A stretch of DNA of 38,086 bases, from NCBI RefSeq assembly GCF_009857845.1, contig NZ_WWEQ01000027.1, positions 1 to 38,086 of the forward strand, given 5' to 3'. The position numbers were made by a program, and so were the translations under genes. Positions 24,341-32,599 of the stretch are shown in pieces. The notes beneath the pieces are model-generated. The model was not told where the DNA came from and did not search any database. It saw only the letters and a list, made by a program, of their open reading frames with translations. This stretch comes from Brevibacterium rongguiense (GTDB lineage: Bacteria > Actinomycetota > Actinomycetes > Actinomycetales > Brevibacteriaceae). Each line of letters begins with the position of its first letter. Position 1 is the first letter of the stretch.

Positions 24341-26422
24341 TCAGTCCCGGCGCCTGCGTGCCGTGGCGAGGAGGAGCACCGCGCCCCCGCCGATGAGGAT
24401 GAGCGCCCCGCCCGTGATGAGCTGCGCCTGAGTGCCTGTGCGCGGCAGGCGGCTGGGCGCCTCGGGCGAGTCCGGCTGGGGCGCGGGCGCCTCGGAGACC
24501 GGGGGCTGAGGACCGGGCGCCTGGGGCCTCACCGGCGCGGTGGTCTCCGGAGCCGGTGCCGTGGTTGTGGCCGGGGCGGACGGAGACGGCGTCACCGGAG
24601 GCGCAGTGGTGGGCGGCGCAGTGGTGGCAGGAGCTGTGGTCGCAGGTGCCGTCGTGGGAGCCGTGGTCGAGGGCGTCGGAGCGCGGTGGACGGTCTCGGC
24701 GGGGATGCCCCACTCCGACTGCCAGGCCTTCCAGCCCTCGCCGCCGTCGATGCGGACCACCCAGGTGGTCCAGCCGATGTCCACCGGTACGGGGCGCGTC
24801 GTGGCCCGCGCCGTGCCGTCCGTGCCGACCGTGACGTCGAAGGCCTGCGGCTCGCCGGGCGTGCCGGAGGCGCTGGCCGACTGCACGGGTGCGGTGTCCG
24901 TGCGGTACGGCGTCGCGGTGACCCGCAGCCGCGAGCCCGGCCGCGCACCCCGCACGGCGATCGCATCGGTGCTGGTGTTGGCCGTGTTGTCGAGTGCTGC
25001 GGTGGTCGTCGCCTGCGGTGTCCAGGGGACGAGGCCCGTCTCCTCGGCGATGCCGTGATCGGACCGCCAGGCGCGGATGCCGGGCGCCGGTGCGATCCGC
25101 TCGGTCCAGTACACCCAGCCGCGGTAGCCGCGGTCCAGTGCGAGGGAGGGTGAGTCCTGCGTTCCGTTCCCCACGCCCTTCGAGGTCACGGTGCCGATCT
25201 TCGCAGTGCCCTGCGCGGGCTGCTGGGTGCGCTGGGGCTTCGCGGGGCTTGCCCACAGGGTGTGCTCGACCGTGACGCGCTGGCCCTTCGCAAGGCCCGA
25301 GACCGTGAAGGCGTCGTGGAGCCGGGCGCCCGGCGCGGGCTCCGCGGTGCTGATGCGGGTGGTCACGCGGGGTTGCGAGGTCGCCGGGAGCCGGTGCTCG
25401 GCGCGGGCGGACACGGCCACGGGCGGGCCGGCCGTCACGATGTTCTGCACCGTCGACGAACCGCGCCCGTGGGCCCGGTAGAGGCGCACCGCGTCCCCGG
25501 GCAGGTCCTTGGCGCGCGCACTCAGCGCGACCGTCGCGGCCTTCGTGCCCGTGTCCGGAGCGGTGAGCAGGACCGTCACGGGCTTGGCCGCCGTGGTGAT
25601 CGCCGCGGGGCCCTGCGCGCCGGTGGTGGAGAGCTCCACCCGGCGGCCGGGCAGCGGCGCCCCGGAGGCAGCGGTCAGCGAGATCGTCGCCGTCAGCTGC
25701 GTGCCGGCGGCACCCGCCTGGGTCTGCCCGCCGCCGGCCGCCGCAGTGAGGGGCACGGCGGGGCCGGGGCTGAGCCGCGGGACCGGGGCGAGGGCGACGC
25801 GGAGCCGGTAGGGCCCCGCCAGGCGCTTGGCATCGCGGGTGATCGCGGCGTACTGCTTGGCGGCGCCGGCGAAGTTCGCCCCGAGCGCGCTGGGCGCATG
25901 GACCTTCATGCGGTGCCGGTGCGGGATCTTCGCGTCGAGCTTGACGATGGCGGACAGCGCCGCCTGGACATCGGCCTTGCCGGAGTCCGAATGCGCGGCG
26001 AGTGCCCAGGCCGTGCGGGCGGTCCGGACGGTGGAGGGCTTCACCCCCGCGAAGTACTTGGGATAGGGCGTGAGCATGCCGGCGTCGATGCAGTAGGCAT
26101 TGCGGTTGGCCAGGGAGCGATAGGACCCGTACCACGTGCGCTGCGCACCCTGGCGGTGCCAGTGGCCGGGGCCGAGGATCGTCTGCTCGTTGGCGCTGAG
26201 CGCCCGGCCGAGTTCGGCCGGAGCTCCGTAGGCGTCGACACCGGGGGCCTGCTCGGCGGCCGTGGGCTGCTGGGTCCCCGGATCCGGGGAGCCCGGAGCG
26301 GGCGTCCCCGGGGACCCGGGCGGCGCGGTGGCGCCGAGCGCCTGGGCCGGAGCGGCGAGCCAGACGAGCAGGGGTGCGAGGAGGAGGACGAGGACATAGG
26401 CGAGTGCTGTGCGTGTTTTCAT
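24341..26422 (-). CDS. LPxTG-anchored cell-surface protein
   Basis: 693 residues. A signal peptide ends near residue 29 (LVWLAAPAQA-LG). An N-terminal domain of about 150 residues follows, containing NRNAYCIDAGMLTPYPKY, a sequence type seen at the N-terminus of other actinobacterial surface proteins and perhaps related to thioester adhesin domains. Beta-rich segments then include two recognisably similar blocks, GWVYWTERI..IRAWRSDHGIAEET and WTTWVVRI..WKAWQSEWGIPAET, likely domain repeats. A Pro/Thr/Ala-rich stalk (TTAPATTAPPTTAPP) leads to LPRTG, a hydrophobic helix and ARRRRD. It is probably an adhesin or stalk protein fixed by a sortase not found in this window. The ATG at 26422 is the first before the signal peptide; its ribosome-binding site is poor. 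Confidence 0.85.
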   Translation of the reverse strand: MKTRTALAYVLVLLLAPLLVWLAAPAQALGATAPPGSPGTPAPGSPDPGTQQPTAAEQAPGVDAYGAPAELGRALSANEQTILGPGHWHRQGAQRTWYGSYRSLANRNAYCIDAGMLTPYPKYFAGVKPSTVRTARTAWALAAHSDSGKADVQAALSAIVKLDAKIPHRHRMKVHAPSALGANFAGAAKQYAAITRDAKRLAGPYRLRVALAPVPRLSPGPAVPLTAAAGGGQTQAGAAGTQLTATISLTAASGAPLPGRRVELSTTGAQGPAAITTAAKPVTVLLTAPDTGTKAATVALSARAKDLPGDAVRLYRAHGRGSSTVQNIVTAGPPVAVSARAEHRLPATSQPRVTTRISTAEPAPGARLHDAFTVSGLAKGQRVTVEHTLWASPAKPQRTQQPAQGTAKIGTVTSKGVGNGTQDSPSLALDRGYRGWVYWTERIAPAPGIRAWRSDHGIAEETGLVPWTPQATTTAALDNTANTSTDAIAVRGARPGSRLRVTATPYRTDTAPVQSASASGTPGEPQAFDVTVGTDGTARATTRPVPVDIGWTTWVVRIDGGEGWKAWQSEWGIPAETVHRAPTPSTTAPTTAPATTAPATTAPPTTAPPVTPSPSAPATTTAPAPETTAPVRPQAPGPQPPVSEAPAPQPDSPEAPSRLPRTGTQAQLITGGALILIGGGAVLLLATARRRRD

Positions 26423-26491
26423 GGCCACAGCCCAGCCGATCGTCAGACTCCGCGGCCGCGCGCTGCGCGATCTGTGGACGCAGCCCCGGTT

Positions 26492-26544
26492 TCCACAGCC
26501 CGGTGCTCGCCTTCGGGGCCGGGCTGTCCACAGCCGGTGCTCGC
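26492..26544. repeat. Imperfect direct repeat between the surface-protein gene and mqo
   Basis: TCCACAGCCCGGTGCTCGC (26492-26510) recurs as the same sequence lacking one C at 26527-26544, offset by 35 bp. Two further CCACAG motifs lie in the same gap (26425-26430 and, on the opposite strand, 26472-26477). The repeats lie between divergent promoters and may bind a regulator. Confidence 0.7.
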
Positions 26545-26644
26545 TCCCCCGCCCCCGCCGCGGGGCCGCGTGCCCCGTCGCGCAGCCGCTTAGGCGGCGC
26601 CTCGGGGCGGTCAAACCGGTTGGTGGCCGCCGCGGCTCGCGGAG

Positions 26645-26650
26645 TAGAGT
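26645..26650 (+). promoter_or_regulatory. -10 box for mqo and its leader ORF
   Basis: TAGAGT lies 56 nt before the mqo start and 8 nt before a small ATG ORF. A weak -35 box TTGGTG (26620-26625) is 19 bp upstream. Confidence 0.5.
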
Positions 26651-26658
26651 CGAGGCCG

Positions 26659-26697
26659 ATGAGTGCGCGCCGCGCGTGCACGCCCGATGCGAGGTGA
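26659..26697 (+). CDS. Possible 12-residue leaderless leader peptide upstream of mqo
   Basis: ATG at 26659 opens a 12-codon frame, MSARRACTPDAR, ending in TGA at 26695-26697. Its ATG is 8 nt after the TAGAGT -10 box, so the transcript would begin at or just before it and be read without a Shine-Dalgarno. Its stop lies inside GAGGTGAGGAG, the ribosome-binding region of mqo, 8 nt before the mqo ATG. Translation of this ORF would therefore load or clear ribosomes exactly where mqo is initiated. In mycobacteria, leaderless short ORFs with cysteine codons attenuate downstream genes; this one has a single Cys and two adjacent Arg codons. The frame may be fortuitous. Confidence 0.4.
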   Translation: MSARRACTPDAR

Positions 26698-26705
26698 GGA
26701 GTGGC

Positions 26706-28181
26706 ATGGCCCAGACGAAGGAGAACGTGGACGTAGTCCTGATCGGCGGCGGCGTCATGAGCGCCACGCTGGGCGCGATGCTCAGCGAGCTGCAGCCGGA
26801 CTGGAGCATCCGCGTCTACGAGCGCCTCGACTACGTCGCGCGCGAGAGCTCGGACGCCTGGAACAACGCCGGCACCGGCCACTCGGCCCTCTGCGAGCTC
26901 AACTACTCCCCGGAGCTGCCGGACGGGAGCGTCGACATCTCGAAGGCGATCAACATCGCCGAGCAGTTCCACGTGACCCGCCAGTTCTGGTCCCACCTCG
27001 TCGACGAGGGCGTCATCGCGGACCCCACGACCTTCATCTCGCAGGTTCCCCACATCAGCTACGGCCGGGGGCAGAAGGGCCGCGACTACATCGAGAAGCG
27101 CTACCAGACGATGGTGCGCAACCCGCTGTTCAAGTCCATGGAATTCACGGACGATCCCGCCACGCAGGCGGACTGGCTGCCGCTCATGTTCGAGAACCGC
27201 GGCCCCGGCCAGGTCAACGGCCTGTCGCGCGTCGTCGAGGGCACGGACGTGGACTTCGGCTCGCTCACCCGCCAGCTGCTGCAGAACATCGCGAACAACG
27301 GTGCGCAGATCCACACGAACCACCAGGTCACGACGCTCAACCGCAATGCCGACGGCTGGAAGGTGGGCGTCAAGGACCACGGGAGCGGCGAGGCCTTCGA
27401 CGTCGATGCCCGCTTCGTCTTCATCGGCGCCGGCGGCGGGGCGCTGCCGCTGCTGCAGAAGTCCGGCATCGCGGAGGCGCGCGGCTACGGCGGCTTCCCC
27501 ATCTCCGGCATGTTCCTGCGCACCGCGAACCCGGAGCTCGTGGCCCGCCATAAGGCGAAGGTCTACGGCCAGGCCTCCGTGGGCGCCCCGCCCATGTCCG
27601 TGCCCCACCTCGACACCCGCGTCGTCAACGGCCGCGAGTACCTCATGTTCGGGCCGTTCGCCGGGTTCTCGCCCAAGTTCCTCAAGTCCGGCCGGTTCAC
27701 GGACCTGCCGTTCAGCGTGCGGGGGAACAACCTGGGTGTCATGCTCAACGTAGCGAAGGACAACTTCGGCCTCGAGAAGTACCTCGTCGAGCAGCTCGCG
27801 GAGACGAAGAAGGGCCGCTTCTCCGCGCTGTCCGACTTCACCCCGGAGATCGACCCGCACGAGTGGGAGCTCATCACCGCGGGCCAGCGCGTCCAGGTGA
27901 TGAAGCGCGACCCCCAGAAGGGCGGCGTGCTGGCGTTCGGCACCGAGCTCGTCTCCTCCGCCGACGGCTCGATCGCGGGCCTGCTGGGCGCCTCGCCCGG
28001 CGCCTCGACGGCCGCGCCCATCATGCTCAACCTCCTGGCCAAGTGCTTCCCCCAGCAGTACGTGCAGTGGGAGTCCAAGCTCAAGGGGATGGTTCCCTCG
28101 CTCGGCCGCAAGCTCGCCGACGACGAGACGCTCCTCGACGAGCTGGGCGAGTACACCGCCCGCACCCTGCGGATCGGCTGA
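26706..28181 (+). CDS. mqo: Malate:quinone oxidoreductase
   Basis: 491 residues. This FAD-dependent peripheral membrane enzyme oxidises malate to oxaloacetate and passes electrons to the quinone pool, replacing or complementing malate dehydrogenase in the TCA cycle. The FAD-binding GGGVMSATLG begins at residue 14, and the family block DAWNNAGTGHSALCELNYSP follows; the C-terminal SPGASTAAPIML motif and normal length complete the match. The ATG at 26706 has GAGGAG 5 nt upstream. The gene stands alone, with a strong terminator after it. Its product, oxaloacetate, is the substrate of PckG encoded in this window. Confidence 0.97.
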   Translation: MAQTKENVDVVLIGGGVMSATLGAMLSELQPDWSIRVYERLDYVARESSDAWNNAGTGHSALCELNYSPELPDGSVDISKAINIAEQFHVTRQFWSHLVDEGVIADPTTFISQVPHISYGRGQKGRDYIEKRYQTMVRNPLFKSMEFTDDPATQADWLPLMFENRGPGQVNGLSRVVEGTDVDFGSLTRQLLQNIANNGAQIHTNHQVTTLNRNADGWKVGVKDHGSGEAFDVDARFVFIGAGGGALPLLQKSGIAEARGYGGFPISGMFLRTANPELVARHKAKVYGQASVGAPPMSVPHLDTRVVNGREYLMFGPFAGFSPKFLKSGRFTDLPFSVRGNNLGVMLNVAKDNFGLEKYLVEQLAETKKGRFSALSDFTPEIDPHEWELITAGQRVQVMKRDPQKGGVLAFGTELVSSADGSIAGLLGASPGASTAAPIMLNLLAKCFPQQYVQWESKLKGMVPSLGRKLADDETLLDELGEYTARTLRIG

Positions 28182-28206
28182 GCCGCCCGCTGGCCGAGGG
28201 CCGGTT

Positions 28207-28250
28207 GCACGGGGCCGGACCGCGCGATGCCGCGCGGTCCGGCCCCGTGC
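28207..28250 (+). terminator. Terminator hairpin after mqo
   Basis: A perfect 20-bp stem, GCACGGGGCCGGACCGCGCG and its complement, with a 4-nt loop starts 25 nt after the mqo stop. There is no T run. Confidence 0.8.
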
Positions 28251-28373
28251 GCGTTCCCAGGGCGCGCACGCGCGCATGTCAGCGCGATCTGCCATGCTTG
28301 GACCCACAGCGGCGGCCGGCAGAGGCCGCGCGCCCCGTCCCGCGCCCGCCGCGCCCGACTTCGAAGGACCTCG

Positions 28374-30239
28374 ATGACCGACCAGCCCTGGCAGGACCCC
28401 CGCAGCCGCGCCCCGCAGCCGGGACAGTCGGAGGGCAGCTTCCGCTGCCCCGCGCCCGAGGCGCCCGCCGGGGCCCAGCCGGGCGGCTCCGCCCCTGCCG
28501 CCCAGCCGTACGGCTCGGCTCCTGCCCCGCAGCAGCCGAACCGGCCGCAGCAGGGCTCGGGTGCCGCGCCCGGAGCGGCCCAACCGCCCGTTCAGCAGCC
28601 GGGCTACGCCGCCCAGCAGCCGGGCTACGGCAGCCAACACCAGGGCTACGCGGCTCAGCAGCCCGGTTCCTCCAGCCAACAGCAGGCCTACGGCACCCAG
28701 CAGCCGGCCTACGGCACCCAGCAGCCGGGCACGGGCAGCCAGCATGCCCCCCACCGCGGCGCCCCCCAGCCCGGCTACGGCTCGGCGCCCCAGGGCTCGG
28801 CACCCCATGGAGGGCCGGTGCAGGGAGCACCTGGCTACGGTGCGCCGGGCCCGGTCCCCCAGCAGTCGCGCCCCGGGTACCCCCAGGGCTCCGGCTTCCC
28901 GGGGGCGGGCACCGGCTCCCACCCGGGCACCGGCGCCCAGCAGCCGGCACCGGGCGGCTACCCGGAGCAGCGCGCGTATTCCCAGTCGCGGCTGCGGCCC
29001 AGCGTCACCCAGGAGATGCGCAGCCGCTCGCAGATCCACCAGCACAGCGGCGCTCAGCTCCAGGCCAGCTGGACCCAGCAGGCGACGAGCGCCATGCGCC
29101 GCGAGGACCCGACGAAGGGCGCGGACCTCGCCCGCCTCATCATCGGGATCGTCGTGTGCGCCGTGCTCGGCCTGGGGTTCCTCCTCATCCTGCTGCTCGG
29201 GGCCCTGAGCTTCCGGGGCGTGGGCGTCATCATCGTGCTGCTGTCCCTGCTGCCGCTGAGCGTCATCATCGGCATGGTCCTGTGGTTCGACCGGTGGAAG
29301 CCCCAGCCCAAGCTCATCCTGGGGCTGTGCGTCCTGTGGGGGGCGGTCGCCTCCGTCATCATCGTCTTCATCACCCAGCTCACCTCGATCTACGCGCTGG
29401 GCGCGTTCGGGATCGACGCGAGCGGCGACGTCGTGGGCGCAGTCGTCATGGCGCCCATCTTCGAGGAGGGCGCCAAGGGCATCTTCCTCGTCGCGCTGGT
29501 GCTCGGTGCGCGCAAGTACTTCGAGGGCCCCCTGGACGGCTGGATGTACGGCACGCTCATCGGCGCCGGGTTCGCCTTCACGGAGAACCTCCTCTACCTG
29601 GGCAGCGCCTACGACGACTACCAGAGCCAGGGCCTCATCCTCACGTTCGCCATGCGCTGCGTGGTCTCCCCGCTGCTGCACTCGACGTTCACGGGCATGG
29701 CCGGCATCGCGATCGGGCTGGCGGCCCGCCGCGGCTCGTGGTGGCTCACCGCGCTCATGTGGATTCCCGGCTACATCGTGGGGGCCTTCCTCCACGGGCT
29801 GTGGAACGGGGTGGCGACGGCGACCGATGACATCGACCCCCTGGCGAGCATCGCCATCACCCTGGTCTTCTCCGCCTGCGTCTCCGCGCTGTGGTTCGGC
29901 AGCGGGCTCTACCTGCGCCACGAGGAGACGAAGCAGACGCGCCTGATGCTGGGCGACTACGCGAACGCCGGCTGGCTCACCCACGCGGAGGTCGACATGC
30001 TCGGCACCTGGAAGGGCAGGCGCGCGGGGCGCCGCTGGGCCTCCCAGTTCCCCGGCGGCAAGACGGAGATGAAGGCCATGATCCGGGCGGCCGCCTCCCT
30101 GTCCTCCATCCGCGAGCGGATCCTGGGCGGAGTCGGCGGGCGCACGGAGATCGCGCGCGAGCGGTTCGAACTCGACGAGCTCACCCAGGCCCGCAGCCGG
30201 CTCATGGCGAGCGCGCGGATGCCGGCCCGCCGCCCGTGA
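28374..30239 (+). CDS. PrsW-family intramembrane protease with a Tyr/Gln/Pro/Gly-rich N-terminal domain
   Basis: 621 residues. Residues 1-200 are disordered and rich in Gln, Pro, Gly, Ser and Tyr, with repeats such as QQPGYG, QQAYGTQQPAYGTQQ and GYAAQQPG. Residues 255-520 form a membrane core of about eight helices with the PrsW/glutamic-type motifs: PIFEEGAKG (Glu364, Glu365), FTENLLY (404), LLHSTFTG (His436) and FLHGLWNG (His474). PrsW in Bacillus cleaves the anti-sigma factor RsiW within or near the membrane. A 100-residue charged cytoplasmic tail follows. The ATG at 28374 has AAGGA 7 nt upstream. The stop overlaps the start of a MarP-like protease as GTGA, so the two are coupled. No sigma/anti-sigma pair lies nearby, so the substrate is unknown. 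Confidence 0.9.
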   Translation: MTDQPWQDPRSRAPQPGQSEGSFRCPAPEAPAGAQPGGSAPAAQPYGSAPAPQQPNRPQQGSGAAPGAAQPPVQQPGYAAQQPGYGSQHQGYAAQQPGSSSQQQAYGTQQPAYGTQQPGTGSQHAPHRGAPQPGYGSAPQGSAPHGGPVQGAPGYGAPGPVPQQSRPGYPQGSGFPGAGTGSHPGTGAQQPAPGGYPEQRAYSQSRLRPSVTQEMRSRSQIHQHSGAQLQASWTQQATSAMRREDPTKGADLARLIIGIVVCAVLGLGFLLILLLGALSFRGVGVIIVLLSLLPLSVIIGMVLWFDRWKPQPKLILGLCVLWGAVASVIIVFITQLTSIYALGAFGIDASGDVVGAVVMAPIFEEGAKGIFLVALVLGARKYFEGPLDGWMYGTLIGAGFAFTENLLYLGSAYDDYQSQGLILTFAMRCVVSPLLHSTFTGMAGIAIGLAARRGSWWLTALMWIPGYIVGAFLHGLWNGVATATDDIDPLASIAITLVFSACVSALWFGSGLYLRHEETKQTRLMLGDYANAGWLTHAEVDMLGTWKGRRAGRRWASQFPGGKTEMKAMIRAAASLSSIRERILGGVGGRTEIARERFELDELTQARSRLMASARMPARRP

Positions 30240-31450
30240 CCCTCATCGACGCCGTCCTCGCGCTGCTGGGGCTGCTCGCCCTCATCGCCGGCTGGCAGCA
30301 GCGGCTGACGGCGTCGGCGGGCACGCTCGTGGGCTTCGTCGCGGGCTTCCTGCTGGGCCGGCTGTGCGCCGTGCCGCTGGCGAACGCGGCGGTGGGCTGG
30401 GGCCTGCTGGGCGAGTCCGGCCGGCCCGGCATCGCGCTGGCGGTGCCGCTGGCGCTGGGCACGCTGCTCGCGGCCGCCGGCTGCGTGCTCGGCATCCGGT
30501 TGCGCCAGCGGATCACCAGCCGGCTGGGCCGCGGGCTCGATGCGAGTGCGGGCGCGCTCACCAGCGCGATCGCCTTCGTGCTCATCGTCTGGCTGGCCGC
30601 CGGCTGGGTCCGCACGACACCGCTCATCGCCCCCAACCGGTGGGCCGCGGAATCGGGGATCGTCGCGGCGCTCGACCGCGCCGCCCCCGTGGACTCCGCC
30701 CAGGCGCTGGGTTCGATCGGCACGGTGCTCGCCGACAGCGGGTTCCCGCAGGTCTTCAGCGGCCAGGCGGAGCGCATCCGCGACATCGGGGCCCCGAACG
30801 AGGCGATGAACCGCGTGGGGCGCGCGGCAGAGGACTCGGTCGTGAAGATCACCACCGACACCACCGTGTGCAGCACGACGCAGGAGGGCTCCGGGTGGGT
30901 CTTCCGGCGGGGCTACGTGGCGACGAACGCGCACGTGGTGGCGGGCTCGCGGGGGCTGAGCGTCCAGGTGGGCGGCAAGGGCCGGCCCTATGCCGCGCAC
31001 GTCGTGGGCTTCAGCGCCGCGAAGGACGTCGCGGTCCTGCGAGTGCCGGAGATGGGCGCCGAGCCGCTGGAGCTGGGCGGCCAGCTGCGCACGGGCTCCG
31101 ATGCGGTTGTCGTGGGCTTCCCGGAGAACGGGCCCTACACGATCTCGCCGGCCCGCGTCCGCGAGGGCCTGCGGGCCCGCGGCCTCGACATCTACGACAA
31201 GGACTCCGTCGTGCGCGATGTCTACTCGCTGCGCGCGGTGGTGCGCCCCGGCAACTCGGGCGGCCCGCTCGTCGACGCGCGCGGCCGGGCGGCCGGGATG
31301 GTCTTCGCGAAGTCCGCCGCGGACGGCGATACGGGCTACGCGCTCACGCTCGGCGAGATCTCCGGCGTCCTCAAGGCCGCCGGGGGCACGGCGAAGACCG
31401 TGTCCACCGGCTCCTGCGCCGCCAGCTCGCAGTCCCACGCCCGGGGCTGA
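30236..31450 (+). CDS. MarP-like membrane-anchored serine protease
   Basis: 404 residues. Four N-terminal membrane helices of CvpA type (about 2-20, 27-45, 65-88 and 106-125) precede an extracytoplasmic trypsin-like protease domain with His233 (TNAHVVAG), Asp264 (AAKDVAVLRV) and Ser341 (RPGNSGGPLV). Cys212 and Cys394 correspond in position to the pair forming the regulatory disulfide reported for Mycobacterium tuberculosis MarP (Rv3671c), which cleaves a peptidoglycan hydrolase and gives resistance to acid and oxidative stress. The GTG at 30236 overlaps the stop of the PrsW-like gene (GTGA), giving translational coupling. A role in sensing envelope stress beside an intramembrane protease is inferred from this pairing. 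Confidence 0.9.
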   Translation: MTLIDAVLALLGLLALIAGWQQRLTASAGTLVGFVAGFLLGRLCAVPLANAAVGWGLLGESGRPGIALAVPLALGTLLAAAGCVLGIRLRQRITSRLGRGLDASAGALTSAIAFVLIVWLAAGWVRTTPLIAPNRWAAESGIVAALDRAAPVDSAQALGSIGTVLADSGFPQVFSGQAERIRDIGAPNEAMNRVGRAAEDSVVKITTDTTVCSTTQEGSGWVFRRGYVATNAHVVAGSRGLSVQVGGKGRPYAAHVVGFSAAKDVAVLRVPEMGAEPLELGGQLRTGSDAVVVGFPENGPYTISPARVREGLRARGLDIYDKDSVVRDVYSLRAVVRPGNSGGPLVDARGRAAGMVFAKSAADGDTGYALTLGEISGVLKAAGGTAKTVSTGSCAASSQSHARG

Positions 31451-31607
31451 GCCGGGGCCGCCCGCAGCCCGTCTCCCAGGCCGCCCGCAGCCCAGGGGGC
31501 CCGCCGCAGGGCCTGCCCGAGGCCCGTTGCCCAGACCGCCCGCATCCCGCCGCACGGGCCGGGCTCGTGCCCGTCGAACCGGGCCGGTTCGTTCCGGGTC
31601 CTTGCCC

Positions 31608-31655
31608 CGCGCCCGAGGCGCCGGCGGGGCCGTGGCCGCCCCCGCCTCGGGCGCG
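31608..31655. terminator. Hairpin between the MarP-like gene and the membrane EEP gene
   Basis: CGCGCCCGAGGCG (31608-31620) and its exact complement (31643-31655) form a 13-bp stem around a second, smaller G/C-rich stem. It lies between convergent genes; there is no T run. The rest of this 217-bp gap shows nothing else. Confidence 0.65.
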
Positions 31656-31667
31656 TGCCGGCACGGC

Positions 31668-32591
31668 CTACGGCACGTCGAGGTAGCCGATGACCCCGCG
31701 GTGGTCCGAGGTGCCCTCGCCCATGACCGAGTCCCCGGTGGGCGTGAGGCCGCGCACGAGGATGTGGTCGAGGCGGACGAGGGGGAACTGCGCGGGCCAC
31801 GTGAACCCGAAGCCCCCGCCCACCGCGCGCCGGGTGTCGGTGAGCTGGGAGGACAGCTCGGAGAAGTAGCGATCGGAGGAGCCCGCGTTGAAGTCGCCGG
31901 CGACGATGATGCGCTGCGAGCGATCGGCGCGCACCACCTCGGCGAGCTTGCTGAGCGCGGCATTGCGCAACGACTCCTGGCCCGGGCGCACGGAGGGCAT
32001 GTGCACGGCGTAGAAGCGCACATCGCCCTCGTCGGTCTGAACGGTGGTGGCGAACGCCCGCGGCCACTGCAGGCCCAGGCCGATCTCCTCCGTGTCCTTG
32101 AGCGGCCACTTCGTCCACACCCCGACGGTGTCCGCGACGTGGGAGTGGGAGAACTTCCCGTCGAGGCGCTTCCTGATGATCTTGCCCGACAGCGATTCCA
32201 GCTCCTCGACGGCCACGATGTCCGGCTGGTGCTCCGTGAGCGCCTGGACCGTGGCCGTGGGCTGCGAGCCGCGGGCGCCCACGTTCTGGGTGGCGACGAC
32301 GAGCCCGCTGTGCTCGGGGGCGTGGGCCGGGCGCAGATAGGCGCCGAACATCGCGGCCCAGACGATGGCCGGGACGAGCACGCCGATGATGCTGAGGACG
32401 GAGAAGCGGATGAGGCCCGCAAGGACGACGAGGACGATGAGGATCCACGTCCACGGCAGCGCTGACTCGACCACGAGGGCGATGCCCCGGCTCGTGGGCA
32501 GGAGGGAGTGGAGCAGGAGGAGGGCCGCGACGAGGGTGCCGGCGATGAGCACGGCAATGCCCTTGAGAGCGCGCTTCGGGGTTGCTGACAT
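31668..32591 (-). CDS. Membrane-anchored endonuclease/exonuclease/phosphatase family protein
   Basis: 307 residues. Three hydrophobic segments (about 10-30, 46-62 and 64-85) precede a complete EEP domain with Asn103 (VVATQNVG), the metal ligand Glu in IVAVEELES (129-130), YAVHMPS, Asp233 and Asn235 (VAGDFNAG), Asp275-His276 (RLDHILV) and Asp296-His297 (TSDHRGV). The active site would face the outside or the periplasm-like space. Relatives hydrolyse phosphodiesters in nucleic acids, phospholipids or inositol phosphates; the substrate is not evident. The ATG at 32591 lacks a Shine-Dalgarno and lies 8 nt after TAGACT. The gene follows the winged-helix regulator by 11 bp on the same strand and may be its partner or target. 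Confidence 0.88.
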   Translation of the reverse strand: MSATPKRALKGIAVLIAGTLVAALLLLHSLLPTSRGIALVVESALPWTWILIVLVVLAGLIRFSVLSIIGVLVPAIVWAAMFGAYLRPAHAPEHSGLVVATQNVGARGSQPTATVQALTEHQPDIVAVEELESLSGKIIRKRLDGKFSHSHVADTVGVWTKWPLKDTEEIGLGLQWPRAFATTVQTDEGDVRFYAVHMPSVRPGQESLRNAALSKLAEVVRADRSQRIIVAGDFNAGSSDRYFSELSSQLTDTRRAVGGGFGFTWPAQFPLVRLDHILVRGLTPTGDSVMGEGTSDHRGVIGYLDVP

Positions 32592-32599
32592 CGACGAGC

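Noticed and set aside
26423-26540. Cluster of CCACAG motifs as DnaA boxes or a replication origin
   Set aside because: Only one copy approaches TTGTCCACA, there is no A+T-rich unwinding region, and dnaA, dnaN or rpmH are absent nearby.
24105-29984. Very long open frame on the minus strand (about 1959 codons)
   Set aside because: It crosses several well-recognised plus-strand and minus-strand genes in another frame, has Arg/Gly/Ala/Pro-biased composition and no domain. It reflects high G+C at third codon positions.
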